From NCBI GenBank assembly GCA_035527835.1, contig DATKZS010000140.1, positions 1-64,000 on the forward strand: a DNA stretch of 64,000 nt. Reading direction: 5' to 3'. The notes below the pieces were generated by a model. That model was given only the letters and a program-made list of their open reading frames with translations. It was not told the DNA's origin and searched no databases. How positions within the stretch are numbered: the stretch's first letter is position 1; each line of letters opens with the position of its first letter. Source of the DNA: DATKZS01 sp035527835 [NCBI: bacterium] (lineage in GTDB: Bacteria > RBG-13-61-14). Both the position numbers and the translations under genes were made by a program. Below are positions 16,478-25,343 of this stretch, one piece after another.

Positions 16478-17278
16478 TCAGCCTTTGCCCTTCAATATTT
16501 TCATGGCCTCCTTAGCGCTCTTTCCTTCATGTACTATGGCGCAGGCGGCGGCGACGAGCTTGGCCGGGCTTTCGTGCTGGAAGGCGTTGCGTCCCATGGA
16601 GAGTCCGGCGGCGCCGGCCTTCATCGCTCCCTCCACCATCTTGAGGGTCTCCTCGTCGGAGAGCTTGGAGCCGCCGGCGATGACCACGGGCACGGGGCAG
16701 CCTTGCACCACCGCCTTGAAGCTCTCGGGCGATCCGGTGTACGGCACCTTGACGATGTCCGCGCCCAGCTCCGCTCCGACGCGCGCCGCGAGCTTCACGT
16801 TCTCCGGGTCCTTCTCGTCCTTGACCTTGGGCCCGCGCGGATAAACCATGGCCAGGAGCGGCATGCCCCAGTAGTGGCAGGCCTCCGCGACCTTGCCGAA
16901 GGCCTCGAGCATCTCGCCCTCGTTCTCGGCCCCGATGTTGACGTGGATCGAGACCGCGTCCGCGCCCAGCCGGATGGCGCGCTCGACCGAGCAGACCAGG
17001 ACCTTGCGGTTCGGGTCCGGCGCCAGGCTGGTGCTGCCGGAAAGGTGCACGATCAGCCCGATGTCGCGGCCGTAGCGGCGGTGGCCGGTGCCCACCATGC
17101 CCGAGTGCTCGACCACGGCGTTGGCCCCGCCCTCGGCCACCAGGTCCACACTCTTGGGCAGGTCAATCAGCCCCTTGATCGGGCCCACGCTCACCCCATG
17201 GTCCATGGGCACGATCACCGTGGTCCCCGTCTTCCGGTTCATGATCCGTTCCTTGCGGATAAGCTTGCCGATAAGCAT
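16478..17278 (-). CDS. aroA': 2-amino-3,7-dideoxy-D-threo-hept-6-ulosonate synthase
   Basis: 266 residues, DhnA-type class I aldolase. It condenses aspartate semialdehyde with 6-deoxy-5-ketofructose 1-phosphate to start the alternative shikimate route. Visible signatures: [40 protein letters not shown] and the Schiff-base lysine region DIVKVPYTG, then VVIAGGSK and [11 protein letters not shown]. Related DhnA aldolases exist with other roles, but pairing with aroB' makes this assignment firm. GGAGGG precedes the ATG by eight bases. Confidence 0.92.
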   Translation of the reverse strand: MLIGKLIRKERIMNRKTGTTVIVPMDHGVSVGPIKGLIDLPKSVDLVAEGGANAVVEHSGMVGTGHRRYGRDIGLIVHLSGSTSLAPDPNRKVLVCSVERAIRLGADAVSIHVNIGAENEGEMLEAFGKVAEACHYWGMPLLAMVYPRGPKVKDEKDPENVKLAARVGAELGADIVKVPYTGSPESFKAVVQGCPVPVVIAGGSKLSDEETLKMVEGAMKAGAAGLSMGRNAFQHESPAKLVAAACAIVHEGKSAKEAMKILKGKG

Positions 17279-17625
17279 TACAGTACCCTCCGTCTGAATT
17301 GAAAAATAGGGAGGAGCGGCGGCGCCCCTTCCCCGACCAATATTATCAATTGTATTCTAACATTCAAAGTGGCGGAGAATCAATCAAGGCCACGCCTTTT
17401 GATCAGCTTCAGAAAATCCATCAAATTTTCCGCCCCGGAGGGGCGGGCGAGAGTAGCCCAGCGATTCATCGCTGGGTGGGCTGGCCCCATAGATGCCTCA
17501 AGTCCCGGAGGGACGGTCGAGGTTTCGTCCGTCCCTTGCGGGACTTGGCGGTTGACCGGTCCCGGGTTACCAGGAATGAATTCCTGGGCTACTATCGAAA
17601 TGTCCCTCCGGGACTACCCCTCCCG
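17279..17625. repeat. Multi-hairpin mosaic
   Basis: No gene is seen. From about 17435 the region is a series of short palindromes: CAGCGATTCATCGCTG, GTCCCGGAGGGAC, a GTCCCTTGCGGGAC type and CAGGAATGAATTCCTG, with TTCA/TGAA in the loops. It is the same kind of structure as the clusters at 19.4, 21.3 and 52.1 kb. Confidence 0.7.
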
Positions 17626-19329
17626 TCACGCCTTCGTAATCAAATAAAACCCGTAAATAATTCCGACCACGAAGACCCAGCCGAAGATGAATCCGGCCAT
17701 GGAGACGAAGTTGGGGACCTGGAATTCGAGGCTTTTGAGGCCGGGGAAGATAGGCCGGCGGGGCAGGGTCTTGGAGCCTTCGGGCACGGTGCAGGGCGTG
17801 ATGATCTCCTCGCCGGGGACCACGGGCGTGCGGGTGAGGGTGTAATAGTTTTCGAGCTGTTCTTCGGGCACGGGCCTGGTGAGCAGGCTCACGACGATGC
17901 CGGCGATGACGCCGAAGCCGATGTAAAAGACCATGGCCCAGGGCAGGTAAATTTCCTGGATCATGACGTGGTCCACTATTTTTTCGACGACGAACTGTTG
18001 GGTTTCGGCGCCGGGGAGCTTGTCCACCATGGCCACGAAGAAGTCCTGGGTGGTAAGCCACCATCCCACGGTTGCGGCGGTGAACGAGGCCCAGGCGCCG
18101 GCCACGGTGGTCCTGCGCCAGAAGAGGCCGAGCCAGAATGCGATGCCGGTGAGCAGTCCGACTTTCCAGAAAATCTCGAGGCCGTGCACCACGTGTCCCA
18201 CCGACCAGGCGAAGATCACGGCGCCGGCCACCGTGATGACGGCGGCGATGCGGGCGACCGTGAGGTAGTGCCGCGGCGACTTTTCCTTGACAAAGTGCTT
18301 GTAGACGTTTTCGGTGAACAGCCCGGACGAGCAGATCATGACGGCGTTGGCGGTGCTCTGGAGCGATGCGAGCAGCGTTGCCAGGAAGACGCCTAGGAGG
18401 CCGGGCATGGCGTCATTCAAGAAGTCCTTGGCAATGTGCCCCCATACCTGGTCCTCGACCATGTCCTGCCCCTTGAAGTAAACGATGGCGGCAAGCCCGA
18501 TCAGGCACCAGGCCACGGTGCAGAAGCGCTTGACCATGTTTCCGCCCATGAAGCCCACGCGTCCGTCCATCTCGGTCCGGCCGGAGGAGCAGTTGGCGAG
18601 GATGTGGGGCTGGGTGACGATCCCGATCAGGCCGGACAAGGAGAGCATGGCGATGTAGAAGACGCCGATGTCCCCGGGCGCGACCATGGAGAGCATCTGG
18701 GGGTCGGCGATGGAGGCGCGGATTCCGGCCATGCCGCCCACGGCCTTGAGCACGAACGGGAGCAGGATGAAGGAGAAGAGGATGGTGAGGATGCCCTGGA
18801 TGAAGTCGGTGATGATGCCGGCGTGGAGGCCTCCGGCCACGCTGTAGGTCACGAACACGAAGGTGACGAGGCCGATGGCCCATTTTTCGTTGAAGCCGGT
18901 CGAGCCGTGCACGATCGAGCCGAAGGCCTTGAGCATCACGCCCATGTCCACAAGCAGGGTGGTCATGCCCACCAGGGTGTAGAGGCTGGCCACGCTCTTG
19001 TCGTAGCGGGCCTCGAAGATGTCGGCGGTAGTGATGGCGCGGAAGCGCTTCATGACCGGCGCGATCAGCCAGTAAAAGGGCGTGCAGAAGAGGTAGAGCC
19101 ACTGGTACCAAACGCCGGAGAGGCCGTTGGTGAAGGTCTTGGAGGACACGCCCACGGCCTCGTCCGCGTGGGTGCCGGTGCCGAAGGCGAAGCTGATCAT
19201 GAGGACCTTGCCGAAGCGGCGGGGCATGACGAATTCTTCCATGCTCTTGATCTTGCGCGAGACCCAGAAACCGATACCCACCAGCGAGCCCAGGTAAATC
19301 AACAGGGCGATTATGTCCGCGACATGCAT
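17626..19329 (-). CDS. Sodium:solute symporter (SSS family)
   Basis: 567 residues with about 13 hydrophobic segments, starting with DIIALLIYLGSLVGIGFWV and the family's K-S-M-E-E-F element. It belongs to the sodium-coupled symporter family (PutP/SGLT-like), which imports sugars, organic acids or amino acids. The C-terminus carries a long cytoplasmic loop (residues about 490-535) before the last helix. uxaC is the next gene upstream on the same strand, 317 bp away, so a hexuronate or related sugar acid is a reasonable but unproven substrate. Confidence 0.88.
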   Translation of the reverse strand: MHVADIIALLIYLGSLVGIGFWVSRKIKSMEEFVMPRRFGKVLMISFAFGTGTHADEAVGVSSKTFTNGLSGVWYQWLYLFCTPFYWLIAPVMKRFRAITTADIFEARYDKSVASLYTLVGMTTLLVDMGVMLKAFGSIVHGSTGFNEKWAIGLVTFVFVTYSVAGGLHAGIITDFIQGILTILFSFILLPFVLKAVGGMAGIRASIADPQMLSMVAPGDIGVFYIAMLSLSGLIGIVTQPHILANCSSGRTEMDGRVGFMGGNMVKRFCTVAWCLIGLAAIVYFKGQDMVEDQVWGHIAKDFLNDAMPGLLGVFLATLLASLQSTANAVMICSSGLFTENVYKHFVKEKSPRHYLTVARIAAVITVAGAVIFAWSVGHVVHGLEIFWKVGLLTGIAFWLGLFWRRTTVAGAWASFTAATVGWWLTTQDFFVAMVDKLPGAETQQFVVEKIVDHVMIQEIYLPWAMVFYIGFGVIAGIVVSLLTRPVPEEQLENYYTLTRTPVVPGEEIITPCTVPEGSKTLPRRPIFPGLKSLEFQVPNFVSMAGFIFGWVFVVGIIYGFYLITKA

Positions 19330-19646
19330 CCGAGCCTGCCTCCAGTCAATCCTGAATGTTACGGTACTCCGGCTGCGTTCCCGCCAGCATGATATAGCAA
19401 CGGGCGCGGATTCTCAAAAACCGGGTATCACCGTCCCAAGTATTTCCCCGAAGGGGAATGATGTAAGTAGCCGGGAGGTGAAACCCCCGGAAAAGTGCGG
19501 GACACCTTTACGACCCTGAAGGGGTCGCACCTTGCCGCTTTTGTCAACATCTTCAGGGTTGATACCCCGGTGGGCGCTGTTCCGTAGGTTGCGCCTACGG
19601 CTACTCACGTTGCCACCCCTTTCGGGGTGTGGGAGAAGAATAACGA
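19330..19646. repeat. Multi-hairpin mosaic
   Basis: No gene is seen. Successive palindromes include CCCCGAAGGGG, GACCCTGAAGGGGTC, CCGTAGGTTGCGCCTACGG and CACCCCTTTCGGGGTG between about 19448 and 19630. They lie between uxaC and the symporter, both on the minus strand. Confidence 0.7.
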
Positions 19647-21062
19647 TTATTCGGGGAGTGACAGCCCCAAGTATTGCGCGGCGTTGTGGAAGCAGATGTT
19701 TTTGATCATCGGCCCGGCCAGCGCGTCGTCGTCGGGGATTTCGCCGGACTCGACGTCGCGTCCGACCAGGTTGCAGAGCACGCGGCGGAAGTATTCGTGG
19801 CGCGGGAAGCTCATGAACGAGCGCGAGTCGGTGATCATGCCGACGAAGCGGGAGAGGAGGCCGAGGTTCGAGAGCGCGTTCAACTGCCATTCCATGCTCT
19901 CCTTCTGGTCGAGGAACCACCAGCCGGGGCCGAGCTGGATCTTGCCTGGGCCCAAGCCTTGCTGGAAGTTGCCGAGCATGGCGCCGAACACGTAATTGTC
20001 GGCCGGGTTCAGGTTGTAGATGATGGTCTTGGGCAGCGCGTGCTCGCGGTCGAGCCGGTCGAGATAGCGGGACAGCGCGCGGGCCTGCGGGAAATCGCCG
20101 ATCGAGTCGAACCCGGTGTCGGGCCCCAGCTCTTGCATGCGGCGGGTGTTGTTGTTGCGCATGGCGCCAAGGTGGAGTTGCATGGTCCAGCCCTTTTCCG
20201 CGTAAAGCCGGCCGAGGAAATGCATGAGGTATGAAGCGAAGCGCTCGTGCTCGGCCGGAGCGGCGGGTTTTCCGGCGCGGGCCTGGGTGAAAATCGCGGC
20301 GGCCTCGTGGTCGCTGCAAGGCTCGGCATGGGCGTGTTCAAGGCCGTGGTCGGACAGGCGACAGCCGAGGGCGTGGAAGGCCTGGTGGCGGCGGCCCAGC
20401 GCGCCCTGCAGGTCGGAGAGCGCGCGGACCTCGATATCGGCGGCGCGGCCCAGGCGGTCGAGCCAGGCGTTCCAGGCCGCCGGATCATTCACCGCCAGCG
20501 CCTTGTCCGGCCTAAAGGTCGGGAACACGCGGGTGGCTAGGCCCGAGTCCGCGATCTTGCGGTGCCACGCAAGGTCGTCCGCCGGATCGTCGGTGGTGCA
20601 TAGCGCCTTGACCCGGAACTTTTTCAGGATGCCGTGGACACTTAGCTCATCGGACGCGAGCATCTTGTTGGCCCGCTCCCAGATCGAGGCCGCGGTGGAC
20701 TCGTCGAGCAACTCCTCGATCCCGAAGTAGCGCTTGAGCTCCAGGTGGGTCCAGTGATAGAGAGGATTCCGGAGCGTGTACGGGACCGTGCGGCTAAAGG
20801 CCATGAATTTATCAAAGGAAGGAGCGTCGCCGGTGCACAAGCGCTCGTCCACCCCGTTCGAGCGCATGGCGCGCCACTTGTAATGGTCGCCCTCGAGCCA
20901 GATCTCGAAGAGGTCCTTGAAGCGCCGGTTCTCGGCGATGTCGCGCGGATTGAGGTGCGAATGAAAATCAAGGATGGGCTCGTCCCGCGCGAACTTCTCA
21001 TACAGCTCCCGCGCCTTGCCGCTTTGCAGTAGAAAATTATCGTTGATGAATGGACCCTTCAT
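19647..21062 (-). CDS. uxaC: Glucuronate isomerase
   Basis: 471 residues, the usual length. It isomerises D-glucuronate to D-fructuronate (and galacturonate to tagaturonate). The amidohydrolase-like metal motif is H34-S-H36 in ILDFHSHLNPRD. Other family segments are WRAMRSNGV, NPLYHWTHLELKRYFG, TDDPADDL and, late, QLGPGWWFLDQKE. No uxaB, uxuA or kdgK lies nearby, so the rest of the pathway must be elsewhere. Confidence 0.95.
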   Translation of the reverse strand: MKGPFINDNFLLQSGKARELYEKFARDEPILDFHSHLNPRDIAENRRFKDLFEIWLEGDHYKWRAMRSNGVDERLCTGDAPSFDKFMAFSRTVPYTLRNPLYHWTHLELKRYFGIEELLDESTAASIWERANKMLASDELSVHGILKKFRVKALCTTDDPADDLAWHRKIADSGLATRVFPTFRPDKALAVNDPAAWNAWLDRLGRAADIEVRALSDLQGALGRRHQAFHALGCRLSDHGLEHAHAEPCSDHEAAAIFTQARAGKPAAPAEHERFASYLMHFLGRLYAEKGWTMQLHLGAMRNNNTRRMQELGPDTGFDSIGDFPQARALSRYLDRLDREHALPKTIIYNLNPADNYVFGAMLGNFQQGLGPGKIQLGPGWWFLDQKESMEWQLNALSNLGLLSRFVGMITDSRSFMSFPRHEYFRRVLCNLVGRDVESGEIPDDDALAGPMIKNICFHNAAQYLGLSLPE

Positions 21063-21240
21063 GATCTCCCGCCTCTATCAATGGTTTCTCTTTATGCACA
21101 ATCTACTATGTTCCTCAACCGGCGGCAACAATCAATTTCAATCAATTTCAGGCATGGTCGCGGACCTGCTTGACAACCGAGCGCCCGCGGCATTGCGGAG
21201 CATGACCGATCCCTGGTCCTTTGCCTATGAATAAGACCGC
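21063..21240. other. Intergenic spacer
   Basis: Upstream region of uxaC; a short direct repeat ATCAATTTC occurs twice near 21132-21148. Nothing else can be supported. Confidence 0.4.
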
Positions 21241-21244
21241 TGCA

Positions 21245-21500
21245 TGACCGCCCGGAGAGGCCGGTTCACCGGCCTTGATTTAAGTGCAGGCCCGTGCTTT
21301 AGCGCGGGTAACGAGGCGCCTATCCCCCGCTCCGGACCCCGTTTCAACGGGGTTTTCGAAATAAAGAATTTATCCAGGGGCTAAAGCCCGGAGGCGGGAG
21401 AAGGACGTTAAAACGCCCTTACCTGCTCGTGACATCCCTCGATACCCGCCATAAATGGCGGGCCTGCATTGTCGAGGAAAGCCCGATGAATCGGGCTTAT
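21245..21500 (-). repeat. Composite multi-hairpin element, copy A
   Basis: Read on the minus strand, the order is: AAGCCCGATTCATCGGGCTT; GCAGGCCCG-CCATTTATGG-CGGGT; GGGCGTTTTAACGTCC; a GGATAAAT...TTTATTTCGA stretch; CCCCGTTGAAACGGGG; ACCCG-CGCTAAAGC-ACGGGCCTGC; GGCCGGTGAACCGGCC. Copy B at 52074-52355 has the same elements in the same order on the plus strand. All stems close on an A/T loop of the TTTA/TTAA/TTCA type. The first hairpin (21479-21498) also sits at the stop of the 132-residue gene and may act as its terminator. Confidence 0.85.
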
Positions 21501-21895
21501 TCCTTATGGCTGACGGAACCCAGTTCATGGATGAAACCGGGCATGCCATTCTCTCCATGTGCGAAGAAAGATACGTAACGATATGGAAATATAAAGTCTT
21601 TGGTGATCTTTATTATGGCACTGCGCTTGAACACTTTCACGAGAAGAGCATTCCTGGAATTAAGTAATCTCCAGCCCAACACCGTTAGAATATAGAATTC
21701 ATTTTCTTCTTTCTTGATGGGGCACCAAATTAGACCCCAAAGCACGGAGGGGGCTAACCACAGGATAGTGCCTATTTGAAATGGTAATGGCATCTTATGC
21801 CATATTAGCTTCAGTACTATGATTGCAACTAAAGGGCATATAATCGTAGTATTGATTTTTAAAGCATGAACGTGAAAATCAGAGGATCTTGTCAT
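21497..21895 (-). CDS. Small membrane protein, unknown function
   Basis: 132 residues, unrecognised. Two hydrophobic segments (TTIICPLVAIIVLKLIW and IGTILWLAPSVLWGLIW) are followed by a soluble tail with F-I-F-P-Y-R-Y-V-S-F-F, resembling small PH-like membrane proteins. A good ribosome site (AAAGGAAA) precedes the ATG, which favours a real gene. Composition is more AT-rich than neighbouring genes. Its stop lies inside the first palindrome of the composite element. Confidence 0.55.
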   Translation of the reverse strand: MTRSSDFHVHALKINTTIICPLVAIIVLKLIWHKMPLPFQIGTILWLAPSVLWGLIWCPIKKEENEFYILTVLGWRLLNSRNALLVKVFKRSAIIKITKDFIFPYRYVSFFAHGENGMPGFIHELGSVSHKE

Positions 21896-21942
21896 GATAC
21901 TTTCCTTTGTTTTTCATCCGCGTTCATCCTCCCCATCCGTGT

Positions 21943-23487
21943 TCATCTGCGTTTTTTCTTCTGCCCAACCTTCCCATACATCTCCACGCTCATCCCCGGG
22001 TTCATCACGTTTTCCGGGTCCAGCGCCTTCTTGATTTTGCCGAGGGTGGGCGCGAGTCCGCCGGCGCGCTTCAGGAGTTCTCCCGGCTTATAGGACATGT
22101 CGAAGCGGATGGGCACCGCGCCGTAGCGCTTGTAGGCCTGTTCCATGTAGCGCCTGCGGATGTCCACGGCCTTTTGTTTTTCCTTTTCGTCGGCCTCGCC
22201 GGAGATGAAGGGCGTCATGCGCAGGAAGATGGAGCGGCCGTGGTCAATGACGTGGCTGTAGTAGGCGAGCCCGAGCTTCAAGCCGGACTTACGGAGGAAC
22301 TTGAGGCCCCACTGTTCGAGCCCGGCGATCTTTTTGGGGTCCGCGATCACGATGGGCATCATGGGGTAGCCCTCGCCGTACCCGCCCATGAACTGGGTGG
22401 TGGGCTGGTGGTCGCGGTAGTGGTCGGCGAAGAACTTGAACGCGCCGGGCCATTTTTCCTGGCACTCTTTGGTCCACACCCTTCCGCCGCCCTCCACCGC
22501 CAGCCGCTCGAACGTCTTCTCCGCGGCCTCCACGTGCTCCCGGAAACCCGCGATGGTCGGCACTACCGCGATGTACGGCCGCGCGTCAGGCGGCGTCCAC
22601 GGGTCGTACACCAGCACGTCCGACGGCGCGCCCCGCCCGTACACCCCGAGGTGGTCAATGATCGTGTAAAGCACCCAGTGCCAGCAGCAGATGTGCTGCA
22701 CCAGGTTGCCGCGCGCCGCCCGGATCATGAACTTCAGCGCCGACGGATAATCGTTGAACGCCGCGATCGGCAGCGCCCGCGCCTCGCCCAGGCTGTACGC
22801 CCGCACCGCGCCCGCCGTCACCACGCCCAGCGTCCCCGCCGAGTCAATGAACATGTTCTTGATGTTGGGGAACCCGTTGGTCGGCGAATGCCAGCCCGTG
22901 CCCGGATACGTGTCGCCGAACGCGCGGCTGCCCGTGTGCAGCATGGTCCCGTCGGCCAGCACCACCTCCAGTCCCAGAATGTCATCCAGCGGACCCGCGC
23001 TGCGGTGGCTGTTCACCGCCGTCATCAAATAATTCCCGAGCGCGCTGATCCCCGGCGGGAACGAGCCCATGGTGCAGCGCAGGTTGCGCTTGCCGAGCTC
23101 CAGAGCCAGCCGGCCGATGGTCACGCCCGGCTCGATCACCGCGTACGCGCCGTCCTCGTTCACCTCCCGCACCCGGTCCATCGCCATCGTGTCAAGCACG
23201 ATGCCCCCGAACCAAGCGTATGTCCCCGGTTCCTGCGTCCCCGACGCCACCGGCGTCACCGGAACCTTGTGCTTCATGGCCACCGCCAGCACCTGCTGCA
23301 CCTCGGCCACGCTCTTCACCCGCACGACGAAGTCCGGCATCGCCTTGGGAAAAGCCATGCTCGTGCCCGAGTACGAATACAGCACCGCCGGGTTGTCCGT
23401 CGCCCGCTCCGGCCCGACAGCCTTCTGCAGCGCCGCCAGGATTTTTTTCCGCGTGCCCTTGTCCGCCTTGAAACGACTGGTAATCAT
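21943..23487 (-). CDS. FAD-linked oxidase (VAO/GlcD superfamily)
   Basis: 514 residues. The N-terminal PCMH-type FAD domain is visible: DFVVRVKSVAEVQQVLAVA, PVTPVASGTQEPG, GIVLDTMAMDRVREV, AVIEPGVTIGRL and SFPPGISALGNYLM. The C-terminal substrate domain ends with KIKKALDPENVMNPG. The closest type by appearance is 4-cresol dehydrogenase/vanillyl-alcohol oxidase rather than glycolate oxidase. No cytochrome subunit is adjacent. The start has GGAGAGG upstream. A lone arm of the CATCTGCGTTCAT repeat (about 21914-21955) overlaps the last codons, so the basic C-terminus (GQKKKRR) is repeat-derived. Confidence 0.82.
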   Translation of the reverse strand: MITSRFKADKGTRKKILAALQKAVGPERATDNPAVLYSYSGTSMAFPKAMPDFVVRVKSVAEVQQVLAVAMKHKVPVTPVASGTQEPGTYAWFGGIVLDTMAMDRVREVNEDGAYAVIEPGVTIGRLALELGKRNLRCTMGSFPPGISALGNYLMTAVNSHRSAGPLDDILGLEVVLADGTMLHTGSRAFGDTYPGTGWHSPTNGFPNIKNMFIDSAGTLGVVTAGAVRAYSLGEARALPIAAFNDYPSALKFMIRAARGNLVQHICCWHWVLYTIIDHLGVYGRGAPSDVLVYDPWTPPDARPYIAVVPTIAGFREHVEAAEKTFERLAVEGGGRVWTKECQEKWPGAFKFFADHYRDHQPTTQFMGGYGEGYPMMPIVIADPKKIAGLEQWGLKFLRKSGLKLGLAYYSHVIDHGRSIFLRMTPFISGEADEKEKQKAVDIRRRYMEQAYKRYGAVPIRFDMSYKPGELLKRAGGLAPTLGKIKKALDPENVMNPGMSVEMYGKVGQKKKRR

Positions 23488-23634
23488 TTTTGCCTCTCCT
23501 CAAACACTTGCACTTCCGCGAATGACATGACTCATCTTAAACACACCGTCACAACGACACGACGTAATCTTAATTTATGCACGAATTCGTTGAGCCTCAG
23601 TGTCGTTGTATTTAAAAACCCCTGCATCCCTTTT

Positions 23635-24669
23635 TCACCCTACAAGAGCCGCGATAAACCCCGCGCATACCTCCTCCGTCCGGTCGCGCTCTCCATCCTG
23701 CCCGCAAAGACCCAAGAGATGCACGTCAACCTCGCACACGTCCGCCCCCGCGAGCGCGATCCGACCGTCATCCATTATACGCCGAAGCGAGGACGCTATC
23801 TCGATGATGCGCTTCTCCGGGAGTCCAGGCCGGTCCATGAACCGCACCGCGTTCAGGCCCGCGCCCGCGCCAACGTCCGCGTCCAGGCTCACATACAACG
23901 CGTCCGCCCCGCTCCCGGCAACTTCATTCGCAAGCCGCTCCGCGAAACCTTCCGCCCCGGCTTCGTCCCTCTGAAAAATCCTCACTCCCCGGTCAACCCA
24001 GCTCAGGTAATCTTTCCCGTACGCCGTGTCCGCCGCGCCCGGCCCCGGATGATCACAAACGCCAACCACGAACAGGCGATGCGGCAGCACTACTCCCTCA
24101 TTCAACAGCGGCGCCAGAAAATCCCCGCACCAGCCCGCGCTCTCCCAGCCGAGCCCCGCTTCCCCCGCCCGCGACCGCGCCGCCACCGCGTCAAAGTGTT
24201 GGTCCAGCACCACCACCGCGAGCTTTTCCGGCCCAAAGCGCCGCGACGCCGCCCGGATTGGCCCCGCCGCCAGGCAATGGTCAACCCCGATCATAACCGG
24301 CGTCGCCGGAAAAATACCTTCCGCTGTCCGCTCGCACTCCTCGACGAAAATTCGCGGCCCGCCCTCATCCATGAACGCGCAATAGCGCTCCGCGCTCACC
24401 AGCCTCCGGTCATTCACGCCCGGCCGCGGCGTGAGCCACCCCGGGACCTCCACCTTGCCATCCAGCTCCGCCCGGCCCCCGCAAAGCTCCGCCGCCGCCT
24501 CCGCCATCGCGTCATACGGGTCCGCCGGCAGCCCCGCCGGGACGCGGCCGTCCGCCAGCGCGTCCAGATACGCGAGCTTCAGCGCCACCCGTTCCGGGTC
24601 ATCCAGAAAATCCAGCGCCGCCCCGAAGATGCGCGCCCGCCTCTCAGGATTACAATCGTTATCCCGCAC
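23635..24669 (-). CDS. Divergent arginase/agmatinase-family protein
   Basis: 344 residues in the ureohydrolase fold. The metal motifs are recognisable but altered: G-V-D-H (usual GGDH), L-D-Q-H-F-D (usual DAHxD), and S-L-D-A-D-V-G-A-G (usual SxDxDxxDP, here without the final D-P). The five Asp/His ligands are retained, so metal binding is likely, but the substrate may not be arginine or agmatine. The N-terminal 90 residues are unusual for the family. The start is a GTG at 24669, directly after a consensus promoter, implying a leaderless transcript; a start further in (GTG near residue 28) cannot be excluded. Confidence 0.75.
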   Translation of the reverse strand: MRDNDCNPERRARIFGAALDFLDDPERVALKLAYLDALADGRVPAGLPADPYDAMAEAAAELCGGRAELDGKVEVPGWLTPRPGVNDRRLVSAERYCAFMDEGGPRIFVEECERTAEGIFPATPVMIGVDHCLAAGPIRAASRRFGPEKLAVVVLDQHFDAVAARSRAGEAGLGWESAGWCGDFLAPLLNEGVVLPHRLFVVGVCDHPGPGAADTAYGKDYLSWVDRGVRIFQRDEAGAEGFAERLANEVAGSGADALYVSLDADVGAGAGLNAVRFMDRPGLPEKRIIEIASSLRRIMDDGRIALAGADVCEVDVHLLGLCGQDGERDRTEEVCAGFIAALVG

Positions 24670-24675
24670 GACCCG

Positions 24676-24705
24676 ATTATAAAATTTTGCATTTCACGCT
24701 GTCAA
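24676..24705 (-). promoter_or_regulatory. Consensus promoter of the arginase-like gene
   Basis: On the minus strand TTGACA (24705-24700), 18-base spacer, TATAAT (24681-24676): both hexamers are perfect. The GTG start is six bases after the -10, so transcription would begin at or next to the start codon. Confidence 0.75.
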
Positions 24706-24716
24706 GGAGAAGAGAG

Positions 24717-24867
24717 AAAATGCAACCACCAAGACACCAAGGGCAAGAAGATAGAATGTAGAATATGGAGTATAAAAGACCTGAGAATCGCGCCGCCTCC
24801 GTCTTCATTCTATATTCTATCTTCTGAATTCTATATTCTCCCTTGGTGTCTTGGTGGTTGCATTTTT
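24717..24867. repeat. Long hairpin H3 (CACCAAGACACCAAG family)
   Basis: Outer arms 24717-24743 and about 24840-24867 pair perfectly over 27 nt; each contains CCACCAAGACACCAAG, a 9-nt direct repeat. Between them lies a second imperfect inverted repeat built of TAGAATATAGAAT-like words. It separates two divergent genes. Confidence 0.88.
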
Positions 24868-24922
24868 TTCTTGCATGGCCCGCCCGCGCCATTTATGCTA
24901 CGCTGTCTCCAGGAGGTGTTCC

Positions 24923-25234
24923 ATGACGGAAAGCAAAGAGTTGAAGCAGGTGAACATCGAGATCCAGGTGGATGAGCAGACGGCCATGGGCCAGTACGTG
25001 AACATGGCGGTGGCCCAGCACTCGCCGGCCGAGTTCGTGCTCGACTTCGTGTTCCTGCCGCCGGGCCAGCTCAAGGCCCGCGTCCGCTCCCGCGTCATCA
25101 TGGCCCCCGAGCACGCCAAGCGCCTGCTCAAGGTCCTTACCGACAACATCGCCAACTATGAAAAACGCTTCGGCGAAATCAAGCTCCCCGAGCCCCACCC
25201 CGGCTACCTGCCCGCGCCCAAGATCATGCAGTGA
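24923..25234 (+). CDS. DUF3467 family protein
   Basis: 103 residues, matching the DUF3467 family of small bacterial proteins: E-I-Q-V-D-E-Q-T-A-M-G-Q-Y-V-N-M near the start, EFVLDFVFLPPG in the middle, and R-V-I-M-A-P-E-H-A-K-R-L-L-K-V-L before a helical tail. Function is unknown for the family. The ATG at 24923 follows AGGAGG by six bases; the longer open frame runs back into hairpin H3 and is not credible. Confidence 0.82.
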   Translation: MTESKELKQVNIEIQVDEQTAMGQYVNMAVAQHSPAEFVLDFVFLPPGQLKARVRSRVIMAPEHAKRLLKVLTDNIANYEKRFGEIKLPEPHPGYLPAPKIMQ

Positions 25235-25259
25235 CTTAGACAGGGGTAAGAAAAGAGTA

Positions 25260-25343
25260 GCCGCAGATGAACGCAGATGAACGCAGATTAAGAAGAAAAC
25301 CTCCTCAATATCTTATCTGTGTTCATCTGCGTTCATCTGCGGC
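25260..25343. repeat. Long hairpin H4 (GCAGATGAAC family) containing a start codon
   Basis: Arms 25260-25292 and 25312-25343 pair over about 32 nt. Each arm is a 10-nt-period repeat GCAGATGAAC. Near the loop the left arm has G where full complementarity would need A, giving a G-T (G-U) pair. The only usual in-frame start codon of the next gene is the ATG in the left arm. Confidence 0.9.

Noticed and set aside
21370-21558. Small ORF with C-R-P-A-I-Y-G-G, and a similar one at 52010-52231
   Set aside because: Both are translations of the composite hairpin element, read across its palindromes, with no ribosome site.
21907-24975. 1022-codon open frame on the plus strand
   Set aside because: It runs antisense to the FAD oxidase and arginase-like genes, is rich in Arg, His and Pro as expected from a GC-rich shadow frame, and crosses two repeat regions.
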